The notes beneath the pieces were generated by a model, which saw nothing but the letters and a program-made list of their open reading frames with translations, searched no databases and was not told where the DNA came from. From Byssochlamys sp. IMV 00236 (lineage: Eukaryota; Ascomycota; Eurotiomycetes; Eurotiales; Thermoascaceae): a DNA stretch of 64,000 bases. The stretch is taken from positions 62,001 through 126,000 of the forward strand of contig MSJH02000793.1 in assembly GCA_001931875.2 (NCBI GenBank), read 5' to 3'. The position numbers and the translations under genes were made by a program. This document shows, piece by piece, positions 35,751 to 50,538 of the stretch (position 1 is the stretch's first letter; each line of letters starts with the position of its first letter).

Positions 35751-36404
35751 AATTTGTCTGTGCCTATTTTACTACCTAACCAAGCCGGGCCGAACAGACA
35801 ACAAAAATGAAACTTGTGGCCGGCAGGCTTTGACGGCGTTTGGTGGTGAAAAGCATATCAGAAGATCGACATTGCCGTCCCCGCAAGCATCGGGCAATTG
35901 TCGGGGATATAGCCAATCATTGTGCACAACTAAGAATGACAGCCACAGCATCATGGACGAGCACGAACAAGTCACTCTGAAACAACCTCGCACCGGATAA
36001 TTTGGGAAGAGAGGGCACGGCCTCAGATTCCACGCGCGACTCAGCGGATAGGACATCTCCTTGCGTACCTGATCTTCTGTCCGTGTCCTGTCATACTACG
36101 GTACCTGCGTATTAGCATGAAGCTGCCGTCGCTCCGAGATGCAAAAGCCCCGAAAGCCGAAATTGACCAGGATAACAGATCAGAAAGAAGCGAAGACTCA
36201 TACAAAGTTACAAACAGAATACAAGTCATCTTCGAGACGCGGTTCTGCCTAAATCAGAGCTCCAGCTTCTCCGCAGTGCGCGGGCGGACCCCGCAAGAAT
36301 TAATAGTTAAACTGGATCTGGAAGGTCGGTAGAAACTCAACGGAGCTAATGTAATAATTAACATGTATCGTGTATCATTACCTTTGCTAGCTTCGGGGAG
36401 AAAA

Positions 36405-36423
36405 GCGGGGGATCTCTCCGGGG
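36405..36423 (+). promoter_or_regulatory. Paired CreA-type (SYGGRG) sites in the agdA promoter
   Basis: GCGGGG at 36405-36410 and CCGGGG at 36418-36423 both fit the carbon catabolite repressor motif SYGGRG, about 200 bases before the agdA start. Closely paired sites are usually needed for CreA action. Glucose repression of agdA is therefore plausible but inferred. Confidence 0.4.
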
Positions 36424-36615
36424 TTTATACAATGAGGCTACAGTAGTAGTACAGAACATCTTGAGCTTTGCGGTTCGGGGACTCCCGATCCATTCTTGGC
36501 TCTGAAAGGTTATAGCATATAAGGTACGTGGATTTCCGGTGAGGAATTCGTTGCCAGCTTGTATAATGTACAGTGACGGACTAGACAGCGTCTGACACCG
36601 GCATTGATCGACGAC

Positions 36616-39600
36616 ATGGGCGGTTTCACGCATTATATGCTGGCCAGCGCCTGGCTGCCTCTGACGCTGGGAGCGGCGATCTCACCAGCTGCAACTTCAT
36701 CCACGGCGTCATGGGGACCAGTATTCACCGTGCCAGCGTCCGCCGACGAGGGTGCGCAGTTGATAGCCAACATCAATGATCCCCAATCGGTCAATGCGCA
36801 AACGGTCTGCCCAGGCTATGTGGCGTCGAATGTCCAAAACAACGAATTTGGATTCACTGCTACATTGAACCTCGCTGGAAAAGCTTGCAATGTCTATGGG
36901 ACAGACGTTGACTCTCTGAACCTGACGGTGCAATACCAAGCAAGCGACCGCCTGAACATCAACATTGGCCCAGCACATGTCGATGCTTCCAACGAATCTT
37001 GGTATATCCTGTCTGATGATTTGGTCTACAAGCCTACGGTTGATGGAACTGCTTCCATTTCACAGAGCGACCTGTTGGTCTCGTGGTCGAATGAGCCTTC
37101 CTTCAACTTCAAGGTCATCCGCAAGGCAAATAAAGATGTACTTTTCAATACAGAGGGTACAGTGCTGGTATACGAAAATCAGTTCATCGAGTTTGTCAGT
37201 GCACTACCTGAAAATTACAATCTCTATGGCCTCGGCGAGAGGATTCACGGGTTGCGACTGGGGAACAATTTCACAGCGACCACCTATGCGGCTGACGCTG
37301 CAGACCCCATTGACGCGTAGGTTTTCCTCAACAGTCTCTGCTATCATCTTCTACGGTAGGATTTAGTTGACATTGTGCTACAGGAACATATACGGAACTC
37401 ATCCTTTCTACCTGGACACTCGATACTATGAAGTGGATTCTAAGCAGGGAACATATACTTTGCTCACCACCAACGAAACAGATCAATCAAAGGAATACAC
37501 TTCTTTCTCCCACGGTGTTTTTCTGAGAAATGCACATGGCCAGGAAGTTCTGTTGCGTCCCGAAGGGATCACCTGGCGAACATTGGGTGGCAGCATCGAC
37601 TTGTACTTCTATTCGGGTCCGACACAGGCTGATGTCACCAGGAGCTATCAGACAAGCACGGTTGGTCTGCCAACAATGCAGCAGTATTATACTTTCGGTT
37701 ATCATCAGTGCCGATGGGGGTACCAGAACTGGTCCGTAATGGCCGATGTGGTCTCCTCGTTCGCAAAGTTCCAGATCCCTCTGGAGACCATATGGTAAGC
37801 TGAACCGGACGTTCTCATTGCAAGACTTGTCACTAACATGGTTTTCTCATTCCAGGTCAGATATCGATTATATGAATGCGTATCGTGACTTCGAGAATGA
37901 TCCGATCCGCTTTTCGTATAGCGAGGGCGCGGAATTCCTTGGACAACTACACGAGAACGGCCAGCACTGGGTTCCCATTGTCGATTCGGCAATCTATATC
38001 CCCAACTCCGAGAATGCCTCTGATGCGTAAGTGCCCCATCATATCTCCGGGTGTAGCCTTATAAACACTCACAAATGTCGCAGATATGATGTCTACACAC
38101 GCGGAGAAGCTGACGGTGTGTGGATGACAAATCCTGACGGAAGCCTGTACATTGGAGCCGTCTGGCCTGGTTATACCGTGTTCCCAGACTGGCACAATCC
38201 CAAGGCTCATGAGTTCTGGTCAAATGAGATCGCAACATGGCACCAGAAAGTGGCATTCGATGGCATCTGGATCGATATGAGCGAAGTCTCCTCGTTCTGT
38301 GTTGGCAGTTGTGGTACTGGAAATCTGACTCTCAATCCTGTTCATCCTTCATTCCTACTCCCCGGAGAACCAGGAGCTGTCATATACGATTATCCCGAAT
38401 CCTTCAACGTCACCAATTCTACCGAGGCAGCCTCTGCGTCTGCCGCTTCGGTGAGTCAGGCTGCGGCCACAGCTAGCGCAAGCGCATCGACAACTACAAG
38501 CTATCTTCGAACAACACCCACACCTGGCGTACGTGATGTGAACCACCCTCCGTACGTCATCAACAATGTCCAACCTGGACATGACCTGGCTGTTCATGCC
38601 GTATCCCCCAATGCTACCCACATTGACGGGGTCTCAGAGTATGACGTGCACAACCTCTGGGGTTATCAGATCCTCAACGCTACCTATCACGGCCTGCTGA
38701 AGGTTTGGGAAGACAAGCGACCTTTCATCATTGGTCGATCGACATTCGCCGGCAGTGGTAAATGGGCTGGTCACTGGGGCGGAGACAATACCTCGTTATG
38801 GGCGTACATGTTCTTCTCCATCCCACAAGCCCTGTCCTTCTCGCTCTTCGGCATTCCCATGTTTGGAGTGGATACGTGTGGTTTCAATGGGAACTCTGAC
38901 GAAGAGCTGTGCAACCGCTGGATGCAGCTTTCCGCCTTCTTCCCTTTCTACCGTAACCACAACGTCCTATCAGCAATTTCTCAAGAGCCATACGTGTGGG
39001 CTTCCGTCATTGATGCTTCCAAGGCCGCCATGAAGATCCGCTACGCGCTGCTCCCTTACATCTACACCCTATTCTATCTCGCACACACCACCGGATCAAC
39101 CGTTATGCGTGCCGTCTCTTGGGAGTTCCCCAACGACCCATCCCTCGCCGCAATTGACACCCAGTTCCTGCTTGGGCCCTCTCTGATGGTCGTCCCTGTC
39201 CTAGAACCACAGGTCGACTACGTCAAGGGTGTCTTCCCCGGTGTCGGAAATGGTGAGGTCTGGTACGACTGGTACACCCAGAGCGTATTTGACGCAAAGC
39301 CCGGCGTCAACACCACCATCTCCGCTCCTCTAGGCCATATCCCCGTCTTTGTGCGCGGCGGAAGCATCCTGCCCATGCAAGAACCCGCTCTAACCACACG
39401 AGACGCGCGAAAGACGCCCTGGGCCCTATTGACTGCTCTGGGTGGAAATGGCACCGCCTCCGGACAATTATATATCGATGATGGAGAAAGCATCACTCCT
39501 AACGCAACTCTCAATGTCGACTTCGTTGCTTCTAATTCGAACCTCGTCGCATCTCCGCGCGGCTCGTGGGTGGAAAAGAATCCCCTCGCGAACGTGACTG

Positions 39601-39764
39601 TTTTGGGAGTTCCGACTGCGCCTTCGTCTGTGACTTTCAATGGTGCTGCTGTGCCGCGGGCTTCTGTGGCATATAACTCTACCTCGAAGACTCTATTCGT
39701 GGGAGGACTGCAGGATTTCACCAAGACTGGCGCCTGGGCTGATAAGTGGGTGCTCAAGTGGTAA
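36616..39764 (+). CDS. agdA: Secreted alpha-glucosidase AgdA, GH31
   Basis: Four exons: 36616-37316, 37384-37794, 37856-38026 and 38084-39764, giving about 987 aa against roughly 985 for the Aspergillus enzyme. A signal peptide (LASAWLPLTLGAAISPAA) follows the ATG at 36616; the preceding in-frame codons contain no ATG. The GH31 nucleophile lies in GIWIDMSEVSSFC (Asp near residue 492) and the acid/base in GKWAGHWGGDN (Asp near 662). The enzyme releases glucose from maltose and malto-oligosaccharides and can transglycosylate to isomaltose, the AmyR inducer. The Ala/Ser-rich stretch near residues 550-575 matches the region where the Aspergillus protein is cleaved into two subunits. Many N-x-S/T sites fit a secreted protein. 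It is divergent from amyR and convergent with glaA (312-base gap). All three introns are at phase-consistent GT-AG sites. Confidence 0.95.
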
Positions 39765-40076
39765 GGAAGAAGAGATGGTTTGCAATTTCATAATGATAAT
39801 CTCCGCTGGCATGTTATTCATCTGATTTATATGATGGGAAAATCTAGTTGGGATATATCCGAGATTCTTGAGCTAGGCTCATGACCTTATTCAAATGAAA
39901 TGTTTGTCATTGCTAGCACAGGTATTTAGATGCTTGTTATATATGGAGATCTCAAAATATATACTCGATGCATATCGACATCAACATACTGCCTATCTTG
40001 ATCAATATCCCGCTTATATCTCGCTCGTATATTTCCCCATGCTTTCTCTTGGAAGCAAGCCAAGATTTTAAATATG
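39765..40076. other. Convergent gap between agdA and glaA
   Basis: 312 bases holding both 3' ends. A/T-rich text around 39900-40030, nothing else recognised. Confidence 0.5.
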
Positions 40077-42176
<2,100 letters not shown>

Positions 42177-42257
42177 CTAAACGATAGCGACTGATTGTGC
42201 CCGACAGACAGCGGAACGATCCTTGAAGGTCTCTCCATGTTGATCGCTGATCGTCGC

Positions 42258-42263
42258 TTTATA
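42258..42263 (-). promoter_or_regulatory. TATA box of glaA
   Basis: TATAAA (in CTCTATAAAGCG) on the minus strand, 91-96 bases upstream of the glaA ATG. Confidence 0.6.
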
Positions 42264-42664
42264 GAGCGTTGTTTGGATGTACCTGACAACTCATACCCCG
42301 CACTCTCAACCTGACCTCGTGGTATAATGCAGGTCGCGAGCGATCGAGGCCAGAGATGAGATTGGTGGCTTCTGGCTTCACATGCAGTAGGTTAAGTTGC
42401 CTGCATTTCCAGTCTCTTCTTGGCCGGAAACTAATTTAGAAAAGGGGCATGATCTGACCACATCTTGTTATAGATCACTTGCAGCTTAAACGACCCTTAA
42501 TATCTTATGTTACAGCAGGAGTGGAGCTAAAAGGCACGCCTCGGCGCGGAGTATTCCACAAAGCACCAAATAACATGTACTAGCATCAACAAGATCGAGC
42601 AGCTAACAGGTTCTGTCGTTTTATTGAAACGGTGTTATTGTAGGAACATTCCACCGAATTGCTT

Positions 42665-42678
42665 CCGGTGTTTATCCG
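42665..42678 (-). promoter_or_regulatory. Perfect AmyR-type site between glaA and amyA
   Basis: The minus strand reads CGGATAAACACCGG, an exact CGG-N8-CGG. It lies about 500 bases from both start codons. A scan by eye of both strands of this 1-kb region found no second exact match. Confidence 0.6.
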
Positions 42679-43085
42679 CCCCCTGTCGGATACATTAGCG
42701 TGTTTGCAGGGTCTAGAAGACAGGCAGACTACCCGTATCTCGATTATTCTCCGATGCATGAATATCCCCATGTCTTTACAGACTGCTACACTGTCCTAGT
42801 TGCTGAGTAGGATGCGCGAATTTTCAATTTCCATCCCGTCTCGTGAGGAACCTGTAAAGTTCCTTCCTGATTTGGACATGGCTGCGGTTCCGGCTTCCAA
42901 AGCGCGGTCTTGCTGATCCTCGCGAGCGTGGAGTTTACTACTAGAGTCTCAAATTCTGATCGGTGGGATGATGGGTTTCCGTCTTCTAGAACGATTTCCA
43001 TAAGGTGCATGACCCTGGTCGAGTCTATTCCGCTTTGTTTCAAGGAAGAATTGACATGGTTACTAATTGTGAAAGCAGGCGAGAC

Positions 43086-43092
43086 TATAAAA
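43086..43092 (+). promoter_or_regulatory. TATA box of amyA
   Basis: TATAAAA, 94-100 bases upstream of the amyA ATG, a normal distance for strongly expressed Aspergillus genes. Confidence 0.65.
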
Positions 43093-43185
43093 TCTCATGA
43101 AGACGGGGAGGACAGAATATCGCCAATTCGTACATGAGATATCATTTTTATACCTTCTTCATTTGACGTTCTCAAGGGCGTCAAA

Positions 43186-45171
43186 ATGTATCGCCATTCT
43201 TTCTTGGCCCTTATCGCCTCCTTCGTTGGACTCTGCATCGCAGCAACGCCTGCTGAGTGGAGAAGTCGGTCTATATATTTTCTCTTGACTGATAGGTTCG
43301 CAAGGACGGATAATTCAACGACTGCTTCCTGCGACACTAGCGCAAGAGTATGTTCTACCTTGTTGGAAAGTTCACTGGGTTCTTATATAACAACTAAAAC
43401 AGGAATACTGCGGCGGATCATGGCAGGGCATCATAAACCAGGTAAGTAAAGCCGTCACGTTATTAGAGGGAGATTCTAATATCATCAGCTTGATTATATT
43501 CAAGGCATGGGTTTCACTGCCATCTGGATTACGCCCGTTACAGAACAATTGCAAGGCGATACTGGAGATGGAACTGCATACCATGGATATTGGCAGCAGA
43601 AAGTGTACGTCTCTTCCTGACGATTGCCCAGCTTGGTTGACACAGTCAATTAATAACTTACAGCTACTCAGTCAATTCCAACTATGGCACGGCCGATGAT
43701 CTGAAAGCCCTCGCGACAGCCCTACATGATCGGGGCATGTATCTCATGATCGACGTAGTTGCTAATCACATGGTGAGAAAACTAAGAACCATCAAGATTA
43801 ACAATTGACCAATTGACCAACTAACATATGACAGGGATACGCTGGTTCAGGAGATTCCGTAGACTATAGCATTTTTGATCCTTTCAACAACCAGGAATAC
43901 TTTCATCCATACTGCGAGATTTCCAACTACGACAACCAGACTGACGTTGAAGACTGCTGGCTGGGCGATACCACAGTTTCCCTACCAGACTTAAACACAA
44001 CCAGGTCAGATGTGCAAGATCTGTGGTATAGTTGGATTGGGTCTCTGGTGTCTAACTACTCTGGTAAAGTTGATTGGACTCTTCTGCTGGCAATCGGAGT
44101 GTACTGAATATTCTTTTTCTGCAGCCGACGGTATCAGGATCGATACTGTGAAGCATGTCCAACAGGACTTCTGGCCTGGCTATAATGATGCCGCAGGTGT
44201 TTATGCGGTTGGAGAAGTGTTCGATGGTGACCCATCATATACGTGTCCTTACCAGAACTATTTGGACGGACTATTGAACTATCCAATGTGAGTGAAGAGG
44301 AGCTTTGTTTTCTATAGGCGACATTCTGATGCGCTGAGGTAGATATTATCCTCTCCTTGGAGCCTTCGAGTCCACCAGCGGTAGTATTAGCGACCTCTAT
44401 AACATGATCAACACCGTCAAGTCCGAGTGTGCCGATTCAACTCTTCTGGGCACATTTGTTGAGAACCATGATAACCCCAGATTCGCCAGGTAACGTCCCT
44501 TTTGAGGAATGCATCGTTCTATTAACTATCCCTAACTGCCACATCTAGTTACACATCCGATTACGCCCTCGCGAAGAACGCAATTGCATTTACGATCTTG
44601 TCAGATGGTATCCCGATTATCTATGCGGGTCAAGAACAGCACTACAGTGGTGGAAGCGACCCTGCCAACCGCGAAGCTACCTGGCTTTCGGGATATGACA
44701 CAAGCAGTGAACTTTACACTTTCATTGCGGTTTCGAATGCCATTCGCAATCATGCGATAAACGTCGACGATGGCTATGTCACTTACAAGGTGGGTGGCAT
44801 CAGTATTGCGGGCCTACTTCCAGAGCAGCTCTCTTTGATATCTTTCCCATTATAATCAAATAAACATAGAAAACTGACGATCAGAATAGAATTACCCAAT
44901 TTATCAAGACGACACCACCATTGCCATGCGTAAAGGAAGCAATGGCACCCAGGTGGTCACCGTGTTATCCAATCTTGGTGAATCGGGGAGTTCGTACACG
45001 CTGTCGCTATCAGGCACTGACTACAATGCGGGCCAGGAGCTAACAGAAGTCTACACCTGCACGAGCGTCACGGTCGACGAGAGCGGCAACGTCCCTGTTG
45101 CGATGGCAAGCGGGCTACCGAGGGTATTCTATCCGACTGAGAGTCTGAGTGGGAGTGGTCTTTGTCAGTGA
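43186..45171 (+). CDS. amyA: Secreted alpha-amylase, Taka-amylase type, GH13
   Basis: Nine exons: 43186-43347, 43403-43441, 43489-43604, 43664-43772, 43835-44063, 44125-44287, 44343-44489, 44549-44789 and 44890-45171, giving about 495 aa. Taka-amylase has 499 and, as I recall, also eight introns. A signal peptide ([16 protein letters not shown]) precedes [22 protein letters not shown]13 conserved regions are [18 protein letters not shown] (nucleophile Asp), VGEVFDGD (acid/base Glu) and VENHDNPRF (third acid). Conserved cysteines are present (CGGSW, CEIS, CWLGD, CPYQN). There is no starch-binding module. The enzyme makes internal alpha-1,4 cuts in starch, feeding glaA and agdA. The last acceptor is ATAG at 44889; a CAG five bases earlier would shift the frame. 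It is convergent with prtT across 289 bases. Confidence 0.95.
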
Positions 45172-45460
45172 AAGATCGTTGATCTATGGAGGTCACTGTG
45201 TAGTGCGCTAATTCAAATATGTTCTGTCCTCTATGGGACTGCCTGTCGTTCCTGGAGCATGCAAGAGGACCTATTGATCGCCATGATGATTAGACGTCGT
45301 CATGTTAACTATGAAATGTGAATTTTATGGTCATAAACTCGTATCCATTTCTTTTTGAGCTCCACGGTGGGTGGGCGTGGGCAAGGAATACTGACACTGG
45401 GAGCCGAATATGACGGCCAGCGCCATGTGCGGAGTGAATGATCGTCAACTATGGTAACAT

Positions 45461-47646
45461 TCAGTTATTGCAAGGATAGGACTGCAGGACTGTATTTGCC
45501 ATTCCGGTAGTCATGGGGATATTCCCGTACACCGGGCCAGGAACAGACTGCGATGGAACGAAGCCAGCGAGCAGCTGCTCCAAGGACCCGTATCCCTCCG
45601 GTAATGTGTCCATCAAAGATGACATGAATTCGGTGTTTTCCGTGGTCACTCTGCGCGAGTCCGCAAAATCCTCGGTTTTGGTCACGCTAGATGGCTGAGG
45701 TACAATCTGGGTTGATCGTCGCTTGAGCTCGTTGATAATGCATGCAAATCGATACGCTATGTGCTCTTCATTCGGAGACAGGTGGATCAGAAATGCTTGG
45801 ATCTGGTCAATTAGAGGATCCATGATATTGAACTCGCAGAGAGTCAGTGCGGCGTAGACGACCACGAAGAATATGTGGTCGATAAAATCCACGGCGATGT
45901 ATGGTTGAATCTGGAGAAATCTGGAAAGAATAGTACGCGAGCTCTTCATGATTTCAGGCAGGAGTCTTTCGCGGTCCGGTCTTAGCTTCAGGGACGTTCG
46001 ATATAGTAATAATTGACAGAACCGCAGACCGAGGTCGAGAGTTGAGTGAGATTCATCTGCTGCAGTCTATGAGCACCTGGAACAATCTTGGTATTGAAAC
46101 GAGGAGGAGAGTGTTCTTACTGAAAAGATGCACCCAATCCGCTTTCCATCTTTCGATCTCGTCATACTCTATCTCTCCACGTTGCATGCGCTGATTGTTG
46201 TTCTGAAGAGTCAAGGTGACAGCGTACAGCTGAATCTCAGCCACCATTTTCCCGTCATCAAATCTTGCCCCTGGGTGCTCAAGGATCCGAGAGCAATGAT
46301 CTAGATACTTCTGTTGGAGGCTGAAAGGCCGTGCATTTCCAATAGCGAAGCTGCAAGGTGTTAGCAACTCCTCACGTCTTGAAGTGCAAGGTTGCCATAC
46401 TGTAGCTGGGTCAAACATAGAGCGTTCCACAAGCGCAACTTCTTGAGCATATCATCAGTTACTACAGGTTCTGCCGGTATTCGATCCAGGAATTCAAAGG
46501 CTATAATGGCGTGGTTAATTGAGATTCCGCTGAGTAGCCAGCTATCCATGGGAACTTCCGTCTGAACAGTAGCCGTCCAGAGGCAAAGGAGCGTCAACGC
46601 TTGAAGAGATTCGTACTTTAGAGGAGGTGCACTCCACAAGACACTCGCTGAGAGACGCCGTACTTGAAGGTACATGGCATGGATTACCGGTAGAGGGATA
46701 CCTGGCACATAACGAGAGGCGAGCAAACAGGCTGTGCTAAAAAGAAAGGGCTCATTCTGCCTGAGATTTTGCGGGAGGTCGGAGATATCATGCACGGAAA
46801 TCCAGGGACCAAAATGTTCAACAAATCTTTTGCGTCCGATTAGTTAGAGTGTTCGACAGAGTTCAATGACAGGAGATAACTTACAGCTGTATGAGTCTCT
46901 TGGCCAGTTTTGAATCAATCAGTCCTTTTGATACGATATCCCCTAGAAGATGGGCCTCCGATGCGAAATCTTCTTTTCGTCCGAAAAACTCGGACTGCAA
47001 TTCTCTGATGAGATGGACGGGCTTCGGGACATACAGAGAGAGGTGGACACCCTCTTCTGACCGGGAGTCATCTAGTTCAGTAGTTTGGGACCATCCCGTT
47101 GACCGCGATGCCGGGCTGTTGGATGGATTCGGGAATCGTTCGATCATCTGGCGCATCATGTTGGTTAACTCTCCCATGCTCCGCTCCAGGGAGCTCAGTC
47201 GATCTTCAATCGAGGCGGGAATGACCGCTGCCGCCTCTGACCAAACCAGCGCATTTTCCTGATAGCGCTCGGGGGTCTCCGGGAGCTCACAGTCGATCCT
47301 GCAGAGCGAGTTAGTTCTCTTGAAAAAAATGTCAACGAGATGCTGTACACGCGGTACTTCTTTCTAACCTCAAGGACAGACAACGACGGCAAGCATGACT
47401 GCGCGGTTCGAGATCACAGCGGGTCTTAAGCTTGCGACAGGTATTACACGCCGTCATGGATCGTCGGATCCGACCTTTTGGGCGAGCAGCATCGTCCCCG
47501 GCGCTCTCAGGCTTGATACTCCCGCTCTGGCTATTATTATTGTTGCCATTCTTCCCCTTCCACAATTGGGAGCCCTCGTTCTCCGATGGAGACTGGGCCA
47601 TGAGCGTGGCTGATTCCCGGCAGCCCCCGGTCAGAGGAGTCAACAT
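45461..47646 (-). CDS. prtT: PrtT, Zn2Cys6 activator of extracellular protease genes
   Basis: Five exons on the minus strand: 47646-47369, 47298-46885, 46826-46401, 46350-46121 and 46059-45461, giving about 648 aa (A. niger PrtT about 623). The zinc cluster follows RPKGRIRRSMTA: cysteine spacing CX2CX6CX8CX2CX6C, with intron 1 cutting between its fifth and sixth cysteines (CLSLR then IDCELPETPERYQE). Downstream blocks MDSWLLSGISINHAIIAFEF, CLTQLHFAIGNARPF (formed only by splicing) and HLSPNEEHIAYRFACI match the PrtT family as I recall it. PrtT activates secreted proteases in Aspergillus. The start could also be the ATG at 47601, which would give 633 aa. The exon 5 acceptor is a tandem GCAGCAG, so one residue is uncertain. 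It is convergent with amyA and completes a starch/protein degradation island. Confidence 0.88.
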
Positions 47647-48288
47647 ATGGAAGGAAACAAATGGAGTAATAGTTACTCCAGAACTCAGGATTCCGTGATG
47701 GGAGTCGCTCTGTCTCTAAATAAAGATACGTAAGCAGAATGAGATTCTGTGAGGAGACAGCCGCTATTATCAGTGCGGGCGGGGTCTCTGAAGAGCCACC
47801 AGGGGCATTGGCGTCTTGTCCGTCGACTCGCGGACAAATTTGGTGCTGTTCAGATATGGGGATGGTTACAGTGCGCCAACAAAAAAAAGCTTGACAAGAT
47901 AGGCGGAACGGAACCTAGCGGGTCTTTTATCCTGTCCCTTTCTGGAAGAAATGAATCTGAGATCTTGATTATTGCTCGCGGATGGTGCAAGAATACGTGA
48001 ACGACTGCATATGGCGCTTTTTCTATTTCCTTCTGTGCTAACCATGGGCGATAGATACTGTGTGATTAGTTGGTTCTTTTCATCTTTGGCGCCGCACGTT
48101 CCCCGGCCAAATAGCTAGTAAAACAAGCCATGATATCTCTGGGCATCGCGGAGAGCCGAGGTGTGGCTTGCACCACGGCCCGTCATGTCCATTATTGGCC
48201 TGGTCTTAAAATCTTCTAGAATATGGCCAGAATACGACACATTTCCACGACGGCCTTCTGGTTGGGCGGACCCTGCAGTGTTATCAGC

Positions 48289-48334
48289 GTCGTTCCCTTC
48301 CAAGCGTTATCGTCGTTCCCTTCCAAGCGTTATC
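48289..48334 (+). repeat. Two perfect 23-bp tandem copies plus a partial third
   Basis: The unit begins GTCGTTCCCTTCCAAGCG and ends TTATC. Two exact copies are adjacent, followed by a diverged start of a third (GCCGTTCGCTTGG). It lies about 650 bases upstream of prtT and just before the amidohydrolase relic. Confidence 0.85.
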
Positions 48335-48644
48335 GCCGTTCGCTTGGAGAAAGTTATATGTTGCAGTGGCAGAAGGGACGATATCGTTTACCACAGCATA
48401 TGATTACGGCAGTACTGTATCAGATCGGCTATCGACGGATATTTTAAGTTGGTCCCATCTTCCTTGCGCTGCACAGTCGTTGTGCCACCATGCTCGACAG
48501 TATGCAACTATCACCGTTGCCAATCGATCCGGGGCCATTCGGCTCCATGGCGTCATTCTGGTTCGGGAATACATCCATTGCAGGAAGTCCGAGATTTTCA
48601 AAGTGGTCCAAAAATATTAATGACCCCCACGAAGGATGCGACCG

Positions 48645-49230
48645 ACTTGGAAGGTCGTATCATCATCCCCGTCCTCGTTAGCACACACATGCATGTGGCT
48701 TAAACTCTCTAAAGGGGGGCGTGCAACCCTTTGGTTATCCCTGAACGATGACCGAGAGAATGATCACTTTCTCTTGATTCTAGATATTACCAGGTACTGC
48801 GCATGATCTGGACTCTCTGGATCCTGGTTTTACGGCCTATATGTGGAGGTTCTCCAGGGTAACTAATCTCACTGCAGAGGATGACTACCATACCACCGCC
48901 CTGAGCCCATCGTCGAATCACTTATAACATGCTCCCTGGAGTCCTGTCGGTATGATTTATGATGGCAACAAGACAGATGAAGGCTCAGAGTCGATTATGT
49001 CTGAGATCTCCGTCGTATTAACCACGCCTTGTCCGGCAGATCTACAGTTTGCAGATCGCTATGGATTCGATGATTTAAATGATCCGAGGGGCCACCTGGG
49101 GAAGATACTTATGCAAAGACCCGAAACGCACGATGCAACCCTGGCGGAACACTATGGAACTTTCCTGCTAGGCGCCGTCAAGATGCAGGCGAAAATGAAT
49201 CGCGCCGCCAATAGCCGAATTCGTATTTGA
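48645..49230 (+). pseudogene. Decayed metal-dependent amidohydrolase (deaminase-like)
   Basis: The frame ending at 48703 reads LEGRIIIPVLVSTHMHVA and stops. GRIIIPGxVxTHxH is the hallmark entry to the amidohydrolase superfamily, with the HxH metal ligands. In another frame, from about 48805, LDPGFTAYMWRFSRVTN LTAEDDYHTTAL fits the next part of cytosine/methylthioadenosine deaminase-like proteins, where a TTxxDHxH block should follow. Instead there is TAA at 48925, then HAPWSPVGMIYDG and an open tail to 49230. At least one frameshift and one nonsense change, with loss of the DHxH region, are implied. No clean intron explains these. Family recognition is from motifs only, and the exact family is uncertain. 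Confidence 0.42.
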
Positions 49231-50538
49231 GTTGGAACCAGAATATCTAGAAGAAGTCTATTAGAACAGTGTTTCAGATGCCTTGTATCGTGGGATGACA
49301 TCAATGTTCCAGGGGAAAAGAAGGCATCCTAGTGCAGAAGTTATTGCCGACCGAACGTTCTTTGTTTGAGTTGAATCTTACACACATCTATGCCGTAATA
49401 TTTATCTGTAAGGTTATCTGGCCTTTCTACAGTTCTCATGCACATAGTTTATTTGAAGGACTCAGGCATTGCGAGACTGGAAAGAATGATGGAACAAGGG
49501 AATGGGAACACATAGTGCACTATCTGATTCCAACTTAGTAGAAAGTCACTTAAAACCGGGATCAATATCAACTTAGCATCTTGTAGCAACACATGTGAAA
49601 TACTCCTCTTTTATTTCATGTTTACAGCCAACTATAATGCCAGCCAAGGTTACCCTAAAGATTGAGATGCAGATTTCTTTATCGCGAGTCTTGCTACTCA
49701 CCTGAAACTGATAAGATATAAAGAAGGTAGCACACATCGGAAGAAAAGATGTCCTCGAGACGGTCGTGCCGAGCGACAGTATCAAAACAAGACCACTCGC
49801 ACTTTATCGCCGGCAGTACTAGATCCGTATATAGAAGTGGAAGTCACATAAGCCATATTCACGCTGACTTGCAAAATACAGTCCTCCATGTCGTCCACAG
49901 AGGCCTAGTTATGTATTGGCAAATCATAGCCTTGGTTGACTAACTATATAGAGGCCGAACGGAACTCACATTGAAATATCTAAAAGAGAGCAGAAGCAAG
50001 ACTTTAGTCCTCCAACTGTACACGATATCAAACATTATCTCGAATATCGCTCGAGACTATGAACCCACATTTACATTCGCCTCGATAACTTATAACTAAC
50101 ATCTATCAACGGATGGCCCCACATTGCACAGAGGTCAAGCTTTATTATTGTTGCCCAGCTTTTTACTGAAGTCACACATTGGCACAACTGCAAAAAGCTT
50201 TGATCGCTTAGAAATACAGTCTACTTCATTTTAGAGAGCTCTCAAGAATGTCCAATTGCGTGCTGTGAAAAGCAGATATTGCTGGTCTCGTCGATATTAT
50301 ACTTAACTTCCCCACATCGGATGCGGAGACGATGACGAGGGGCATCCCGACCTGATGCGGGACCAAAAGAACATATCCAACACAAACTTACAATAGCAGT
50401 AGCATCGGCCCCGCGAACAGCTCTGTTACTCTTTGAGATCCTCTATTGTTGTTCTTTCTTCATACTCCCTTTCCTTTATTGTACGGTTGGATATAATATT
50501 CCTCCCTTTTTTTCTTTGGAGACGTTAACAGATTTTGT

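Larger units (their letters stand above)
32990..36615. other. Long amyR-agdA divergent intergenic region
   Basis: This 3.6-kb region must contain both promoters. It holds pogo-like transposon ends near 34277-34305 and 34737-34756, one perfect CGG-N8-CGG site (35737-35750) and two CreA-type SYGGRG motifs near agdA. No intact gene is seen. A short charged open frame at 34372-34569 (Glu/Lys/Asn/Arg-rich) between the transposon ends could be a decayed transposase remnant, but this is not established. Confidence 0.6.
47647..50538. other. Intergenic region with tandem repeat and gene relic
   Basis: Holds the prtT promoter, a 23-bp tandem duplication (48289-48334), an amidohydrolase-like relic (about 48645-49230) and about 1.3 kb before the alcohol dehydrogenase gene in which only short frames occur. 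No intact gene. Confidence 0.55.
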
